Assembly: GCF_001698205.1 (NCBI RefSeq)
Contig: NZ_CP016591.1
Coordinates: 2,666,001-2,730,000 of the forward strand
DNA from: Tsuneonella dongtanensis
GTDB taxonomy: Bacteria > Pseudomonadota > Alphaproteobacteria > Sphingomonadales > Sphingomonadaceae
DNA: 64,000 nt
Direction: 5' to 3'
Shown one piece after another: positions 53,077-62,549 of this stretch. How positions within the stretch are numbered: the first letter of the stretch is position 1; each line of letters starts with the position of its first letter. The notes below the pieces were generated by a model. The model ran no database searches. It was given only the letters and a program-made list of their open reading frames with translations, and was not told the origin of the DNA. Position numbers and translations under genes: made by a program.

Positions 53077-54258
53077 ATGCGCCGTGTCTTGAGCCTTGCG
53101 ACGCTCTATCCCAACGCGGTGAACCCGCGTTTCGGTACCTTCGTCGCGCGCAGTCTCGAGGCGCTGGCGGCACGCGGGGACTGGCAGGTCACGGTGATCA
53201 ATCCCATAGCCCTGGCCCCAGTGGCGCTTGGCCGGTACGCCGCGCTGACGACCGCTGCCGTTGGAGGGTTGGAGCGGGGCGTCGAAGTGCACCGCCCCGT
53301 GTTCCGGACGATCCCCAGCCTCGGCGCTCGCTTCAACCCGGCGCTCATCGCCCGCAAGATCCTGCCCCTTGTCCGCCGCCTCCATGCCGAGAACGCGTTC
53401 GACATAGTCGACGCGCAGTTTTTCTATCCGGATGGCCCCGCCGCGGCGCGCCTGGCCCGCGAGCTCGATCTGCCATTGTCGATCAAGGCGCGCGGCGCGG
53501 ACATCCATTACTGGGGCGCGCGGTCCGACACGCGAAGCCAGATCGTCGAGGCTGGGGCGCGGGCGGGCGTCCTGCTGGCCGTGTGCGGCGCGCTCGCGGA
53601 CGACATGGCGGCGCTGGGTCTCGAGCGAGACAAGATCACCGTGCATTACACCGGCCTCGACCGCGACCGCTTCCGCCCGCTGCAGCACCCGCAGCTTCGC
53701 CGTCGGCTCGGCCGCGAACTGGGGATCGCGCTTCCCGATGCCGCACCGGTACTGGCGACGGTCGGAGCGCTGATTTCCCGAAAGGGCCAGAGCCTCGTCA
53801 TCGACGCGCTTGCAGGCTTGCCGGGCGATTGCATCCTGCTGCTCGTCGGAAGGGGCGACGACGAGGCTACGTTACGACGGCGCGCCGCCGAGCGCGGTGT
53901 CGGAGACCGGGTCCATTTCCTCGGCAGCCTCGATCACGACCTGCTTCCGCTGGTGCTGTCCGCGGCCGATGCGATGGTCCTGCCGTCCGCCAGCGAGGGC
54001 CTCGCCAACGCCTGGGTCGAGGCGCTGGCCTGCGGGACTCCGCTCGTCATCACCGATGCGGGCGGAGCGCGCGAGGTGGTGACAACACCCGAGGCAGGAC
54101 GGATAGTGGCCCGCGACGCGAGGGCGATCGCGGAAGGGGTGCGCGAACTGCTAGCCGATCCGCCGTCGCGCGACGCGGTCGCGGCGATGGCGGATCGTTT
54201 CAGCTGGCAGGCCAACGCAGCCGCGCTGGCCGAGCACTACGAACGGCTGGCAGGTTAG
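53077..54258 (+). CDS. group 1 (GT4) glycosyltransferase
   Basis: 393 residues. N-terminal Rossmann: RVLSLATLYPNAVNPRFGTF. C-terminal nucleotide-sugar domain: VGALISRKGQSLVIDAL, then LPSASEGLANAWVEALACGT with the E-x7-E motif. GT4 family retains the anomeric configuration; donor and acceptor unknown. Encoded 5 bp after the HTH gene and convergent with secF, overlapping by 4 bp. Confidence 0.93.
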   Translation: MRRVLSLATLYPNAVNPRFGTFVARSLEALAARGDWQVTVINPIALAPVALGRYAALTTAAVGGLERGVEVHRPVFRTIPSLGARFNPALIARKILPLVRRLHAENAFDIVDAQFFYPDGPAAARLARELDLPLSIKARGADIHYWGARSDTRSQIVEAGARAGVLLAVCGALADDMAALGLERDKITVHYTGLDRDRFRPLQHPQLRRRLGRELGIALPDAAPVLATVGALISRKGQSLVIDALAGLPGDCILLLVGRGDDEATLRRRAAERGVGDRVHFLGSLDHDLLPLVLSAADAMVLPSASEGLANAWVEALACGTPLVITDAGGAREVVTTPEAGRIVARDARAIAEGVRELLADPPSRDAVAAMADRFSWQANAAALAEHYERLAG

Positions 54259-55235
54259 GCCGTCTCGCCCCGCGCGATCCGTTCCGCCTTGTCCGACGCG
54301 TCGGCCTGCGGAACGAAACTGTCGCTCTTCACGCCCATCCAGATGAGCAGCGGCGCAGCCATGTAGATCGAGCTGTACGTCCCGATGAAGATGCCGAGCG
54401 TAATCGCCGCGGTCATACCGAACAGGCTGGCGGGGCCGAACGCTAGAAGCGGAATCAGCGCGATCAGCAGCGACAGGTTCGTCATGACCGTCCGTGAGAG
54501 CGTTTCGTTGACCGAAAGGTCGAGCAACTCCGGGATCGGCATCTTGCGGAACTTCTTGAGGTTCTCGCGGATGCGATCGTACACCACGATGGTGTCGTTG
54601 AGCGAGTAACCGATAATTGTCAGGATCGCGGCGACGATGTTGAGATCGAATTCCAGCTGCGTGAGGGCGAAGAAGCCCAAGGTCAGTGAAACGTCGTGGA
54701 ACAGCGCCAGAAGCGCGCCGACGCCGAACTGCCATTCGAACCGCACCCAGATGTAGATCGAGATCGCGACCATCGACAGCAGCAGCGAGAGAAGTCCCGT
54801 CCGGAAGAGCTCTTCAGACACCTTGCCGGATACGGAATCGACCCCGTCGATGCGAACGTCCGGGAATTCGGCCTTGAGCGCACCGGTGATCCGGTTGGCC
54901 ATGGTGTTGGCAAGATCCGGCTGGGCCTCCGAGCCCTCCGGCAGTTTCATTCGGATCGACGCCTCGTTGTCGGCACCGAACCGCTGGATGATCGGATCGC
55001 CGTAGCCGAGCTTCGCAATGGTATCGCGCATCTGGGGAACGGGTGCCTCAGCCTGCCCGACGAAGGTGGTGCGGATCATCTGGCCGCCAACAAAATCGAC
55101 GCCGAGATTGAGTCCCTGGAATGCCACGAGCGCCCAGCTCGCCAGAATCAGCAGGCCGGATACGATAAAGAACGGCATCCGCCATCTGAGAAAGCTGATG
55201 TTCGTATCGTCGGGAACGAGCTTGAGGAGTTTCAT
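54255..55235 (-). CDS. secF: protein translocase subunit SecF
   Basis: 326 residues, six membrane helices. Diagnostic: GLNLGVDFVGGQMIRTTF and the RND core GYSLNDTIVVYDRIRENLKK, then NETLSRTVMTNLSLLIALIP. Works with SecD to pull exported proteins using the proton gradient. Gene order yajC-secD-secF. Confidence 0.97.
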   Translation of the reverse strand: MKLLKLVPDDTNISFLRWRMPFFIVSGLLILASWALVAFQGLNLGVDFVGGQMIRTTFVGQAEAPVPQMRDTIAKLGYGDPIIQRFGADNEASIRMKLPEGSEAQPDLANTMANRITGALKAEFPDVRIDGVDSVSGKVSEELFRTGLLSLLLSMVAISIYIWVRFEWQFGVGALLALFHDVSLTLGFFALTQLEFDLNIVAAILTIIGYSLNDTIVVYDRIRENLKKFRKMPIPELLDLSVNETLSRTVMTNLSLLIALIPLLAFGPASLFGMTAAITLGIFIGTYSSIYMAAPLLIWMGVKSDSFVPQADASDKAERIARGETA

Positions 55236-55250
55236 GTCTGGCGCCCCGGA

Positions 55251-56849
55251 TCAGATGTTGATGTCACTCGGCCGCGCCCTGCGCAGCCACCCGGCGACCC
55301 ACATGCGGGTGATGGTCACCGCGGTGAAGACCGAGGTAACGATTCCGATCACGAGCACGACCGCGAATCCCTTCACCGGCCCCTGACCGAACAGGAACAG
55401 CAAGGTGGCCGCGATCACGTTGGTGATGTTGGCGTCGAAGATCGCCCGGCTCGCTTCCTTGTAGCCGTGCTCCACCGCCGACACCACGCTTCGGCCGCGC
55501 CGTCGCTCCTCGCGTATGCGTTCGTTGATCAGTACGTTCGCGTCGACCGCAGCGCCGATCGTCAGCACGAAACCGGCAATACCCGGAAGCGTGAGGGTGG
55601 CGTTCATGACTGCCATCACGCCCATGATCATCAGGACGTTGAGGACCAGCGCGATGTCGGCATAGATCCCGAACCGCCCGTAGGTAACGATCATCAGCAA
55701 CAGGACGAGCCCGGTGCCGATCCCCATCGCGATCAGGCCGGAGCGGATCGAGTCGGCGCCGAGATCGGGTCCGACGGTGCGTTCTTCGATCACCTTGAGA
55801 TCGACCGGAAGCGCGCCCGATCGCAGCGCGATCGCAAGCTGGTTGGCGCTCTCCACCGTGAACCCGCCGCTGATCTGCGCGGTACCGCCGCGGATCGGCT
55901 CGTTGATGTTCGGCGCGCTCAGCACCTTGTCGTCGAGGATGATCGCGAACGGCTTGTTGACGTTCTGGGTAGTCAGGCGTGCGAACTTGGCCGCCCCCTG
56001 CTGGTCGAACTGGATGTTGACGACCGGCGTATTGTCGCGAGAGTCAAACCCTTGCTGGGCTCCGACGAGATTGTCGCCCTTGATCCCGCCAAGCCGGCGC
56101 ACGGCGATCGAGGTCCCGGCACCGGGCGAACCATCGGCGTAAGGATAGATCTGGCTGCCCGGAGGAGCGTTGCCCGCGGCGATGTCGCTCGGCAGCGCGT
56201 TGAGGTCGACGAGTTTGAATTCGAGCTTCGCCGTCTGACCGATCAGCGCCTTGAGTGCCTCGGGGTCTTGCTGGCCGGGCGCCTGAACGACGATACGATT
56301 TTCGCCTTGCCGGATAATCGTCGGCTCAAGCGTGCCGATCGCGTTGATGCGTCGGTCGATAACGTCCTTGGCGCTGTCCATCGCCTGATTGAGCGCCTCG
56401 TCGAGGCCCTGCTGTGTCGGTGTCAGGACGAAGCGGGTCTCGTCGACCACCGCCAGCGACCATTCGCGCGTTAGGCCGGTGCCGTTGACGAGCGGCAGCA
56501 TCAGCTCGCGCGCCCGGTCCACGTCGGCCGCGCTCTCGACCATGAAGGTCAGTCGGCCATCGCGGGTCGAAACGTCGCCGATGCGGATCGACGGTTCGGC
56601 CTGGCGCATCGCCGTGCGGACCGACTCCTCCATCGTCTCGAGCCGCTGCGCGGCGATCTGCGAGGTATCGGCTTCGAGCAGGATGTGACTGCCGCCCGCA
56701 AGGTCCAGCCCGAGGTTGATCGCCGGGTCGGGCAATTCCTCGGGCCATGCGATGCCGCCAAGCGAGGCCAGAGATGGGAGGGAGGCGATCGAGACGAGGA
56801 GAAGCAGGCTCCAGAGCCAGATCCTCTTCCACCGCGGGAAATCGAGCAT
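55251..56849 (-). CDS. secD: protein translocase subunit SecD
   Basis: 532 residues. N-terminal helix, large periplasmic domain (from LPDPAINLGLDLAGGSHILL) and the RND region GAAVDANVLINERIREERRR, then ANITNVIAATLLFLFGQGPV. Partner of SecF, 15 bp upstream of it. Confidence 0.97.
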   Translation of the reverse strand: MLDFPRWKRIWLWSLLLLVSIASLPSLASLGGIAWPEELPDPAINLGLDLAGGSHILLEADTSQIAAQRLETMEESVRTAMRQAEPSIRIGDVSTRDGRLTFMVESAADVDRARELMLPLVNGTGLTREWSLAVVDETRFVLTPTQQGLDEALNQAMDSAKDVIDRRINAIGTLEPTIIRQGENRIVVQAPGQQDPEALKALIGQTAKLEFKLVDLNALPSDIAAGNAPPGSQIYPYADGSPGAGTSIAVRRLGGIKGDNLVGAQQGFDSRDNTPVVNIQFDQQGAAKFARLTTQNVNKPFAIILDDKVLSAPNINEPIRGGTAQISGGFTVESANQLAIALRSGALPVDLKVIEERTVGPDLGADSIRSGLIAMGIGTGLVLLLMIVTYGRFGIYADIALVLNVLMIMGVMAVMNATLTLPGIAGFVLTIGAAVDANVLINERIREERRRGRSVVSAVEHGYKEASRAIFDANITNVIAATLLFLFGQGPVKGFAVVLVIGIVTSVFTAVTITRMWVAGWLRRARPSDINI

Positions 56850-56868
56850 GGGTGCGAAGCGCCTTTAA

Positions 56869-57192
56869 TCAGTCGTTGGCGGCGGCGGTGCCGCCCGGCG
56901 GGATCACGTCGCCGATGGTATGCTTGACTGCCTTGACCTTGACGCCCTGGCCAAGTTCGAGATCGACATAATGCTCGTCGACCTTGAGCACCTTGCCCAC
57001 GAGACCGCCGGCGGTGACCACCTGGTCGCCCTTCTTGAGCCCGGCGACCTTTTCGCGGTGCGCCTTCTGCTGGCGCATTTGCGGGCGGATGAGCAGGAAC
57101 CAGAAGATCGCGATCATGCCGACGATCGGCAGCCAGCTGATCCATACGGGGGGCGCTTCGGCGCCGGCCGTGGCGGCGAGTATATCGAGCAT
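56869..57192 (-). CDS. yajC: preprotein translocase subunit YajC
   Basis: 107 residues from the ATG at 57192. One membrane helix (VGMIAIFWFLLIRPQMRQQK with the RPQxRQ motif) then the cytoplasmic domain GLKKGDQVVTAGGLVGKVLK. First gene of the yajC-secD-secF operon; the longer reading frame upstream has no YajC character. Confidence 0.96.
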   Translation of the reverse strand: MLDILAATAGAEAPPVWISWLPIVGMIAIFWFLLIRPQMRQQKAHREKVAGLKKGDQVVTAGGLVGKVLKVDEHYVDLELGQGVKVKAVKHTIGDVIPPGGTAAAND

Positions 57193-57403
57193 CGTCAGTT
57201 CGGTCCGTTCGAACGAATGGAGGGTGCCGGTCAGATGGCCAGTTCCAGATAGGAAACGGCCCGCCGGCGGCAATGGGCGCGCGCCTAGCAGCATCCCCGA
57301 AAGAGGGCAATCGCACCGCAACCGTTGCCCCGCGGACACACCCTGCGCCTCGCCGCTTGCCATGCGAAATGACGCGACCTATAGGCGCGCGCTCCACTGG
57401 TCT

Positions 57404-57480
57404 CGGGACGTAGCGCAGCCTGGTAGCGCATCACACTGGGGGTGTGGGGGTCGGAGGTTCGAATCCTCTCGTCCCGACCA
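57404..57480 (+). tRNA. tRNA-Pro (GGG)
   Basis: 77 nt including encoded CCA. Acceptor CGGGACG/CGTCCCG, D-arm GCGCAGCCTGGTAGCGC, anticodon loop CTGGGGG with GGG, T-arm GGAGGTTCGAATCCTCT. All stems pair. Divergent from yajC. Confidence 0.97.
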
Positions 57481-57619
57481 GTGGTTTCCTCTTTCGTCAG
57501 CCGTCATCGCCGAAACATCGGCGATTCATCGGCTCCCCATCATGGGCTTCGAGCCCGTTCTGCGGTTCTCCTGCATTCCGCGGCGCCAGATAGCGGTCCG
57601 CGCAACAAGGAGAATTCCG

Positions 57620-57934
57620 ATGCGACTTGCGACAATCACTTTCGCTCTCGCGGCCACGGCGCTGGCAACCCCTGCGCTCGCCAACCATATCCTCAACCTC
57701 GACACACCATACGCAAGCCGCGGCGCCTGCGAAGCGGCGGTGGCGCAGTTCAGCGCCGAAGATCGCGAAATGCTGCTCGATCGATTCCCCACCTTCTTCC
57801 ACCGCAACGGCGACGTGGCGAGCTTCCTGACCCGGGCGTTCACCTGCGAATTCGAATCCGCCGAGCAGGCATGGTTCATTCACGATCATCGCGGCGAAAT
57901 CCTCGCCAGCGAATGGTTCCAGCGCAAGCCCTAG
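57620..57934 (+). CDS. secreted small hypothetical protein
   Basis: 104 residues with AAGGAGA before the ATG. Signal peptide MRLATITFALAATALATPAL cleaved near LANH. Mature part has two cysteines (RGACEAA, FTCEFE), probably a disulfide, and a pattern similar to small periplasmic DUFs of sphingomonads. No family assigned. Follows tRNA-Pro by 139 bp. Confidence 0.75.
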   Translation: MRLATITFALAATALATPALANHILNLDTPYASRGACEAAVAQFSAEDREMLLDRFPTFFHRNGDVASFLTRAFTCEFESAEQAWFIHDHRGEILASEWFQRKP

Positions 57935-57990
57935 CGCGCCGGGCTCCGGGGAGGCGTCCTCTCTCGTCACGTCTCCCCGGTTCGCGAAGA

Positions 57991-58233
57991 TCAAATCACG
58001 AAGTCGAGGATCCCTGGCATCGGCTTGGTGCGATTGACGACCATCCGGTCGTGCAGCGTGGCGATCTGCCTGCTTCCGGTCTTCACGAACAGGAAGGGCA
58101 GCAGGCCGTGAAGGATGCACGCGAGCCCGCCGAGGACCATGCGAAACCCGAAGCCGCTGGCATGGACGAGATGCTCGCCATAGGTCTCGCCGACCGAGGC
58201 GGGATGTTCGTTGAAGATTTCGACCAACCGCAT
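57991..58233 (-). CDS. DUF6356-like small membrane protein
   Basis: 80 residues from the ATG at 58233. The start RLVEIFNEHPASVGETYGEH is the family hallmark, followed by one or two membrane helices (FRMVLGGLACILHGLLPFLF) and a C-terminal HDRMV. Function unknown. Divergent from the Lrp-type regulator at 58349, a common pairing. Confidence 0.85.
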   Translation of the reverse strand: MRLVEIFNEHPASVGETYGEHLVHASGFGFRMVLGGLACILHGLLPFLFVKTGSRQIATLHDRMVVNRTKPMPGILDFVI

Positions 58234-58348
58234 GGAAGTCCCCTCTGAATGACGTGAGGCTTCTATCACATCATCCGGCCAAATCGTTCCCAAAGTTCCT
58301 CGATTGTGGTATAGAGATTGGCATTGCATCCCATGATTTGGCGGTTTT

Positions 58349-58813
58349 GTGGAACTAGATTCTCTCGATTGGAAGATTCTCGACGTCCTCCAATCGGACG
58401 CGTCGCTGCCGATCCAGGCGATCGGCGAGCGCGTGGGCCTCTCGACCAACCCGTGCTGGCGACGGATCAAGCGGCTGGAGGATGCCGGCATCATCGCCCG
58501 CCGCGTTGCGTTGCTCGATCCCGTCAAGGTGGGCCTGCCGACGACCGTTTTCGTCGCTATCCGCACCAACCGGCATGATCCCGAGTGGCTCGCCGCCTTC
58601 GCCGAAGGCATTGCCGCGATTCCCGAGGTCACCGAGTGCCACCGGATGGCGGGAGAGGTCGACTACCTGCTCAAGCTGAGCGTGCGCGACATTGCGCATT
58701 ACGACCGCATCTACCAGCGCCTGATCGGCGAGGTTCCGGGCCTCAACGACGTGAGTTCGAGCTTTTCGATGGAAGCGATGAAACGGACCACGGCGCTGCC
58801 GCGCCCTGACTGA
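58349..58813 (+). CDS. Lrp/AsnC family regulator
   Basis: 154 residues from a GTG start. HTH: LDSLDWKILDVLQSDASLPI, then IGERVGLSTNPCWRRIKRLE. RAM/ligand domain (about 65-150) contains EVTECHRMAGEVDYLLKLSV. Typically amino-acid-responsive. Transcribed divergently from the DUF6356-like gene, which may be a target. Confidence 0.94.
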   Translation: MELDSLDWKILDVLQSDASLPIQAIGERVGLSTNPCWRRIKRLEDAGIIARRVALLDPVKVGLPTTVFVAIRTNRHDPEWLAAFAEGIAAIPEVTECHRMAGEVDYLLKLSVRDIAHYDRIYQRLIGEVPGLNDVSSSFSMEAMKRTTALPRPD

Positions 58814-59827
58814 TCAGCGCGGCGCGCGGACGCTGCCCCGCTCGATCAGCCGCACGGGGACCCGGCGGGTGGGCTCCTCGTCCGGGTCGCAGATGCGCGA
58901 CACCAGCGCGCGCCCGGCCTCGGCGAAATCCGGCTCTATCGTGGTCAGCGGCGGATGCGAATGCACACCGGCGGCGAGACCGTCGAACCCGATCACCCCG
59001 AAGTCCTCCGGCACGCGCACCCCTTCGCGGTCGAGCGCTTCGAGCGCGCCGAGCGCGATGGCATCGTTGGCCGCGAACACCGCGTCGGGCGGCTGCTTTG
59101 CGGCGAGCAGGCGGGCAATCGCGTCGCGGCCTCCGGCGACACGATCGTCGCCCAGCACCTCCAGCGGGTCGGAGACGGGCAGGCCATGCCGCACCAGCGT
59201 ATCCCGATACCCTTCATACCGTTCGGCGAACTGCGGATGCTCGCTGTCGACCGTGCCGAGAAAGCCGATCCGGCGATACCCCGCAGAAACCAGCCGCTCG
59301 ACCGCCATGACGGCGCCTTCGAAGTTGCTCGCGCGAACCCACCGGTCGTCGTCGAACGGCGCGCCCCAGACGGCGACCGGACCTTCGGGCGCGGTTTCCA
59401 GCAGGTCGTTCCAGGCAGCGCGGTTGACGCTGGTCCCCATCACAACGAGACCGTCGGCCTGACCTTGCGCCACGTAGTTCCAGCTGAAGCTGCCTTGTTC
59501 GGACTGGAACGAGACCAGCGACTGGTAGCCGCATTCCGCCGCGGCAGCGCAGGTGCTGCCGAGCAGAGCGTAATGGAAACCGCTGACCCGCGTCGGATCG
59601 AAACCGGCGCGGCCGACGACGACCACCGCAAGCGTGCCCGTACGCCCGCTGCGCAGGCGCGCGGCGCGGGCATCGACGTGATAGCCTAGGGTCGCCGCGG
59701 CTGCCTCCACCCGGGCGCGGGTCTCCTCGGTGATCGACGGCGAGCCGGCGAGCGCGCGGCTGACCGTCGACTGGCTCACGCCCGCCGCTTCGGCCACGTC
59801 GAACGATGTCACCCGAGTCCTTCGCAC
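58814..59827 (-). CDS. LacI family transcriptional regulator
   Basis: 337 residues. N-terminal LacI HTH with TSFDVAEAAGVSQSTVSRAL and the hinge-helix region AAAATLGYHVDARAARLRSG. The periplasmic-binding-like domain (about 62-330) contains AVFAANDAIALGALEALDRE and DFGVIGFDG. Effector unknown, usually a sugar. Starts 13 bp after the DUF885 gene, so cotranscribed with it. Confidence 0.94.
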   Translation of the reverse strand: MRRTRVTSFDVAEAAGVSQSTVSRALAGSPSITEETRARVEAAAATLGYHVDARAARLRSGRTGTLAVVVVGRAGFDPTRVSGFHYALLGSTCAAAAECGYQSLVSFQSEQGSFSWNYVAQGQADGLVVMGTSVNRAAWNDLLETAPEGPVAVWGAPFDDDRWVRASNFEGAVMAVERLVSAGYRRIGFLGTVDSEHPQFAERYEGYRDTLVRHGLPVSDPLEVLGDDRVAGGRDAIARLLAAKQPPDAVFAANDAIALGALEALDREGVRVPEDFGVIGFDGLAAGVHSHPPLTTIEPDFAEAGRALVSRICDPDEEPTRRVPVRLIERGSVRAPR

Positions 59828-59839
59828 CCGCCCCTCCCG

Positions 59840-61594
59840 TCAGTCGTATGTTACCCCGGCGAGCCCCTGGCCGCCATCGGCAATGAACGCTTCGATGCGC
59901 GCTTCGAGTTCGGGCAAGGGCACCGAGCCCAACGCCAGGACAACATCGTGGAACTTGCGGATGTCGAAGCGCTCGCCGAGCGCCTGTTCCGCCTTCGACC
60001 GCAGACGTCGAATCGTCATTTCGCCGAGCTTGTAGGCGAGGGCCTGGCCGGGCCACGAGATGTACCGATCGACCTCGGTCCCGACTTCGTGTCGCGAGAG
60101 AGCGGTTCGGTCGGCGAGATAGGCGACCGCGCGGTCGCGGTCCCAGCCGTAGTGATGGATGCCGGTATCGACCACCAGCCGCACCGCGCGCCACATCTCG
60201 TACGAAAGTCGGCCGAAGCGCTCTTCGGGCGTGCGGTAGATGCCCATCTCCTCTCCGAGGAACTCGGTGTAGAGGCCCCACCCCTCGCCCATGCCGGAAA
60301 AGTAGATGTTGCGGCGAAACTTCGGCTGGCCGCCCTGCTCGAGCTGGAACGCCATCTGGAAGCTGTGCCCCGGAGCGCACTCGTGCAACGTCAGCGCCGG
60401 AATGTTGTAGAGCGGCCGCGAGGGAAGGTCGTGCGTGTTCATCTGGCACGCGTCGAGCCCGCCGCGCCCGGCGGTGTAGAACGGAGCGATCGCATCGGGT
60501 ACCGGGCGGATGGTGAAACGGCGACGCGGCAGGAAACCGAAATAGTCCGTGAGCCGTCCGTCGACCCGCTTGGCTACATAGGAAGAAACGCCCATCAGGT
60601 CGTCGGGCGACGTCGCGATGAAACGCGGATCGGTGCGGAGCTTCTCGGTGAATTGCGCGATCGTTCCGTCGAAACCGACCTCGGCCATGATCGCGCGCAT
60701 TTCGCTTTCGATCCGTGCGACTTCCTGCAGGCCGGTGCGGTGGATTTCCTCCGGTGAGAGATCGAGCGTGGTATATTGCCGGATCTGCTGGCGATAATAC
60801 GCCTTTCCGTCGGGCATGGCTTCGGCCGCGAGTGTGCTGCGCGCCGTGGGAAAATACTCGCCGGTCAGGAAGTCGCGCAGCTTGCGATACGACGGCACGA
60901 CCGCTTCGGCGATCGCTGCGCGACCGGCGAGCTGCAGACGCTCGCGATCGGCATCGGCGAACCGGGCAGGCATCTGCTCGAATGCCTTCCAGAACGGGTT
61001 GTCGGCGAAATCGACATATGGTGCGAGGCTCGTCTCACGGCCGACAAGCGTGACGCGCGGGACGCTGAATCCGCGGTTCAATCCGGCGCGGGCATTCGCG
61101 ATCTGCTCGTCGAAATAGCGTGGCAGCGCGCGCATCCGGGCAATGTAGCGTTCGTACTCCTCGACGGTCTCGTAGCCGCGGCGCGCGTCCCAGTACGACC
61201 AGAAGTTGCTGTCGCTGTCGAATGGCATTTCCCACTCGGAAAAGCGGGCATCCTCGATCGCTGCGGTAAGGACGGCGCGAAGGACGGCGGCGTTGACCTT
61301 CTCGTCCGGCGAAAGGCCCGCGACGCCGATCGCGTCCAGCCGGTCACGAAATTCGGCAGCCTTGGCGGCACGCGCGCGGTGCGCCGCCGCAGTCGAAGAC
61401 GGGATCGTCGCTCCCGGCTCCAGATCGCCATCAGCACCTTCGATCGAACCGCGGTCGGCGACCTGCCACACCCAGTACTCGTCGTAGAGTGCCTTCAAGC
61501 GTTGGTCTGCAACGCTCGCAGTGTCTTGCGCACAAGCAGGAGAAGCGACCAACAATCCGGCAACAGCGGCGACTGCGAAGATGAGGTTGTTCAC
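59840..61594 (-). CDS. DUF885 family secreted metallo-hydrolase
   Basis: 584 residues from a GTG start with AGGGGAG 5 bp upstream. Signal peptide NNLIFAVAAVAGLLVASPACA. The DUF885 metal site appears as LHECAPGHSFQ (HExxPGH), followed by GMGEGWGLYTEFLGEEMGIY with the third-ligand region. Family members are periplasmic peptidase-like enzymes. It sits with a LacI regulator, a pairing without an obvious sugar gene. Confidence 0.92.
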   Translation of the reverse strand: MNNLIFAVAAVAGLLVASPACAQDTASVADQRLKALYDEYWVWQVADRGSIEGADGDLEPGATIPSSTAAAHRARAAKAAEFRDRLDAIGVAGLSPDEKVNAAVLRAVLTAAIEDARFSEWEMPFDSDSNFWSYWDARRGYETVEEYERYIARMRALPRYFDEQIANARAGLNRGFSVPRVTLVGRETSLAPYVDFADNPFWKAFEQMPARFADADRERLQLAGRAAIAEAVVPSYRKLRDFLTGEYFPTARSTLAAEAMPDGKAYYRQQIRQYTTLDLSPEEIHRTGLQEVARIESEMRAIMAEVGFDGTIAQFTEKLRTDPRFIATSPDDLMGVSSYVAKRVDGRLTDYFGFLPRRRFTIRPVPDAIAPFYTAGRGGLDACQMNTHDLPSRPLYNIPALTLHECAPGHSFQMAFQLEQGGQPKFRRNIYFSGMGEGWGLYTEFLGEEMGIYRTPEERFGRLSYEMWRAVRLVVDTGIHHYGWDRDRAVAYLADRTALSRHEVGTEVDRYISWPGQALAYKLGEMTIRRLRSKAEQALGERFDIRKFHDVVLALGSVPLPELEARIEAFIADGGQGLAGVTYD

Positions 61595-61730
61595 GTTGGC
61601 TCCCCTGGCGGGGCTTTCTTGAGAACGTGAGCGACCCAAGTCAAATGCTATCGAAGTTCACCATTACGGAAAAATAGTTTTCCTACACAAACCTATCTGG
61701 TTATCGGTGGAGCATAGCAGGAGATCACCC

Positions 61731-62144
61731 ATGCCCGTCCTCGAAACGCTCGTCGGCCCCATCGCTTCGATCATCGACAAGATCATTCCGGACAAGGAGG
61801 CGCGGGCCAAGGCCAAGCTCGCCTTGCTCGAACTCGAAGGCACACACGAACTGAAGCAGATCGAGGCGCGGCTATCGGCCATCGTGACCGAAGCCCAGTC
61901 CGCGGACCCCTGGACCAGCCGCGCACGGCCGAGCTTCCTCTACGTGATGTACGCGATGCTGCTCTTCGCGCTCCCCGTAGGCCTGCTGTCGCTGTTCCTC
62001 CCGGATGCCGCCGGCCGCATCGCGGGTTCGATGACCGCCTACTTGCGCGGTCTGCCCGACGAACTTTATGCGCTCTTCGGCACCGGCTATCTCGGCTACA
62101 CCGCGGCGCGGCAGTGGGGAAAGATAAAGGGCGTGGAGGCCTGA
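61731..62144 (+). CDS. 3TM holin, GTA/phage type
   Basis: 137 residues with GGAG upstream of the ATG. Pattern of the holin family for gene-transfer-agent release: PIASIIDKIIPDKEARAKAK, then LALLELEGTHELKQIEARLS, then WTSRARPSFLYVMYAMLLFA and two further helices ending YLGYTAARQWGKIKGVEA. No capsid or tail genes are nearby, so it is an isolated gene. Confidence 0.88.
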   Translation: MPVLETLVGPIASIIDKIIPDKEARAKAKLALLELEGTHELKQIEARLSAIVTEAQSADPWTSRARPSFLYVMYAMLLFALPVGLLSLFLPDAAGRIAGSMTAYLRGLPDELYALFGTGYLGYTAARQWGKIKGVEA

Positions 62145-62205
62145 GCAGGTGAAACCGGTATCATTTCGCACTTGCGAAAGCGCGGGAAATGCATAGCTTG
62201 CTGCA

Positions 62206-62511
62206 ATGCAACAAGACGAGAAGATCGCCCTCTGCTCGCTCGCCATCGATCGCCGGGCAGCGCTGAAGGCCACCTACAACGCCATCCCCATCGAATGCCA
62301 CCCGCACCAGCTCATCGAGCGCAACGGGACGGTGTACCTGCGCGCATTCAATCCCGCGAAGAGCCGCCTCGAAACCGACGATGCCGCGCTGGGCATGTTC
62401 CATCTCGGCGGCCTGTCCGATCTCTCGCTGTGTGGATACGCGTTCGAACCGCTGCCGCCGGCCGCTGCGTCGACCCAGCGTTCGGACGACAAGGTGCTCG
62501 TGTCGCTCTGA
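62206..62511 (+). CDS. hypothetical protein
   Basis: 101 residues. The pattern ALKATYNAIPIECHPHQLIE, then GTVYLRAFNPAKSRLETDDA, then MFHLGGLSDLSLCGY, recalls a minimal WYL-like beta fold (ligand-binding part of WYL regulators) without an HTH, but this is tentative. Located before aroQ. Confidence 0.6.
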   Translation: MQQDEKIALCSLAIDRRAALKATYNAIPIECHPHQLIERNGTVYLRAFNPAKSRLETDDAALGMFHLGGLSDLSLCGYAFEPLPPAAASTQRSDDKVLVSL

Positions 62512-62549
62512 CGGCTTGCGCGGTTCATCGGACGCGTTAATCCCGCCCG

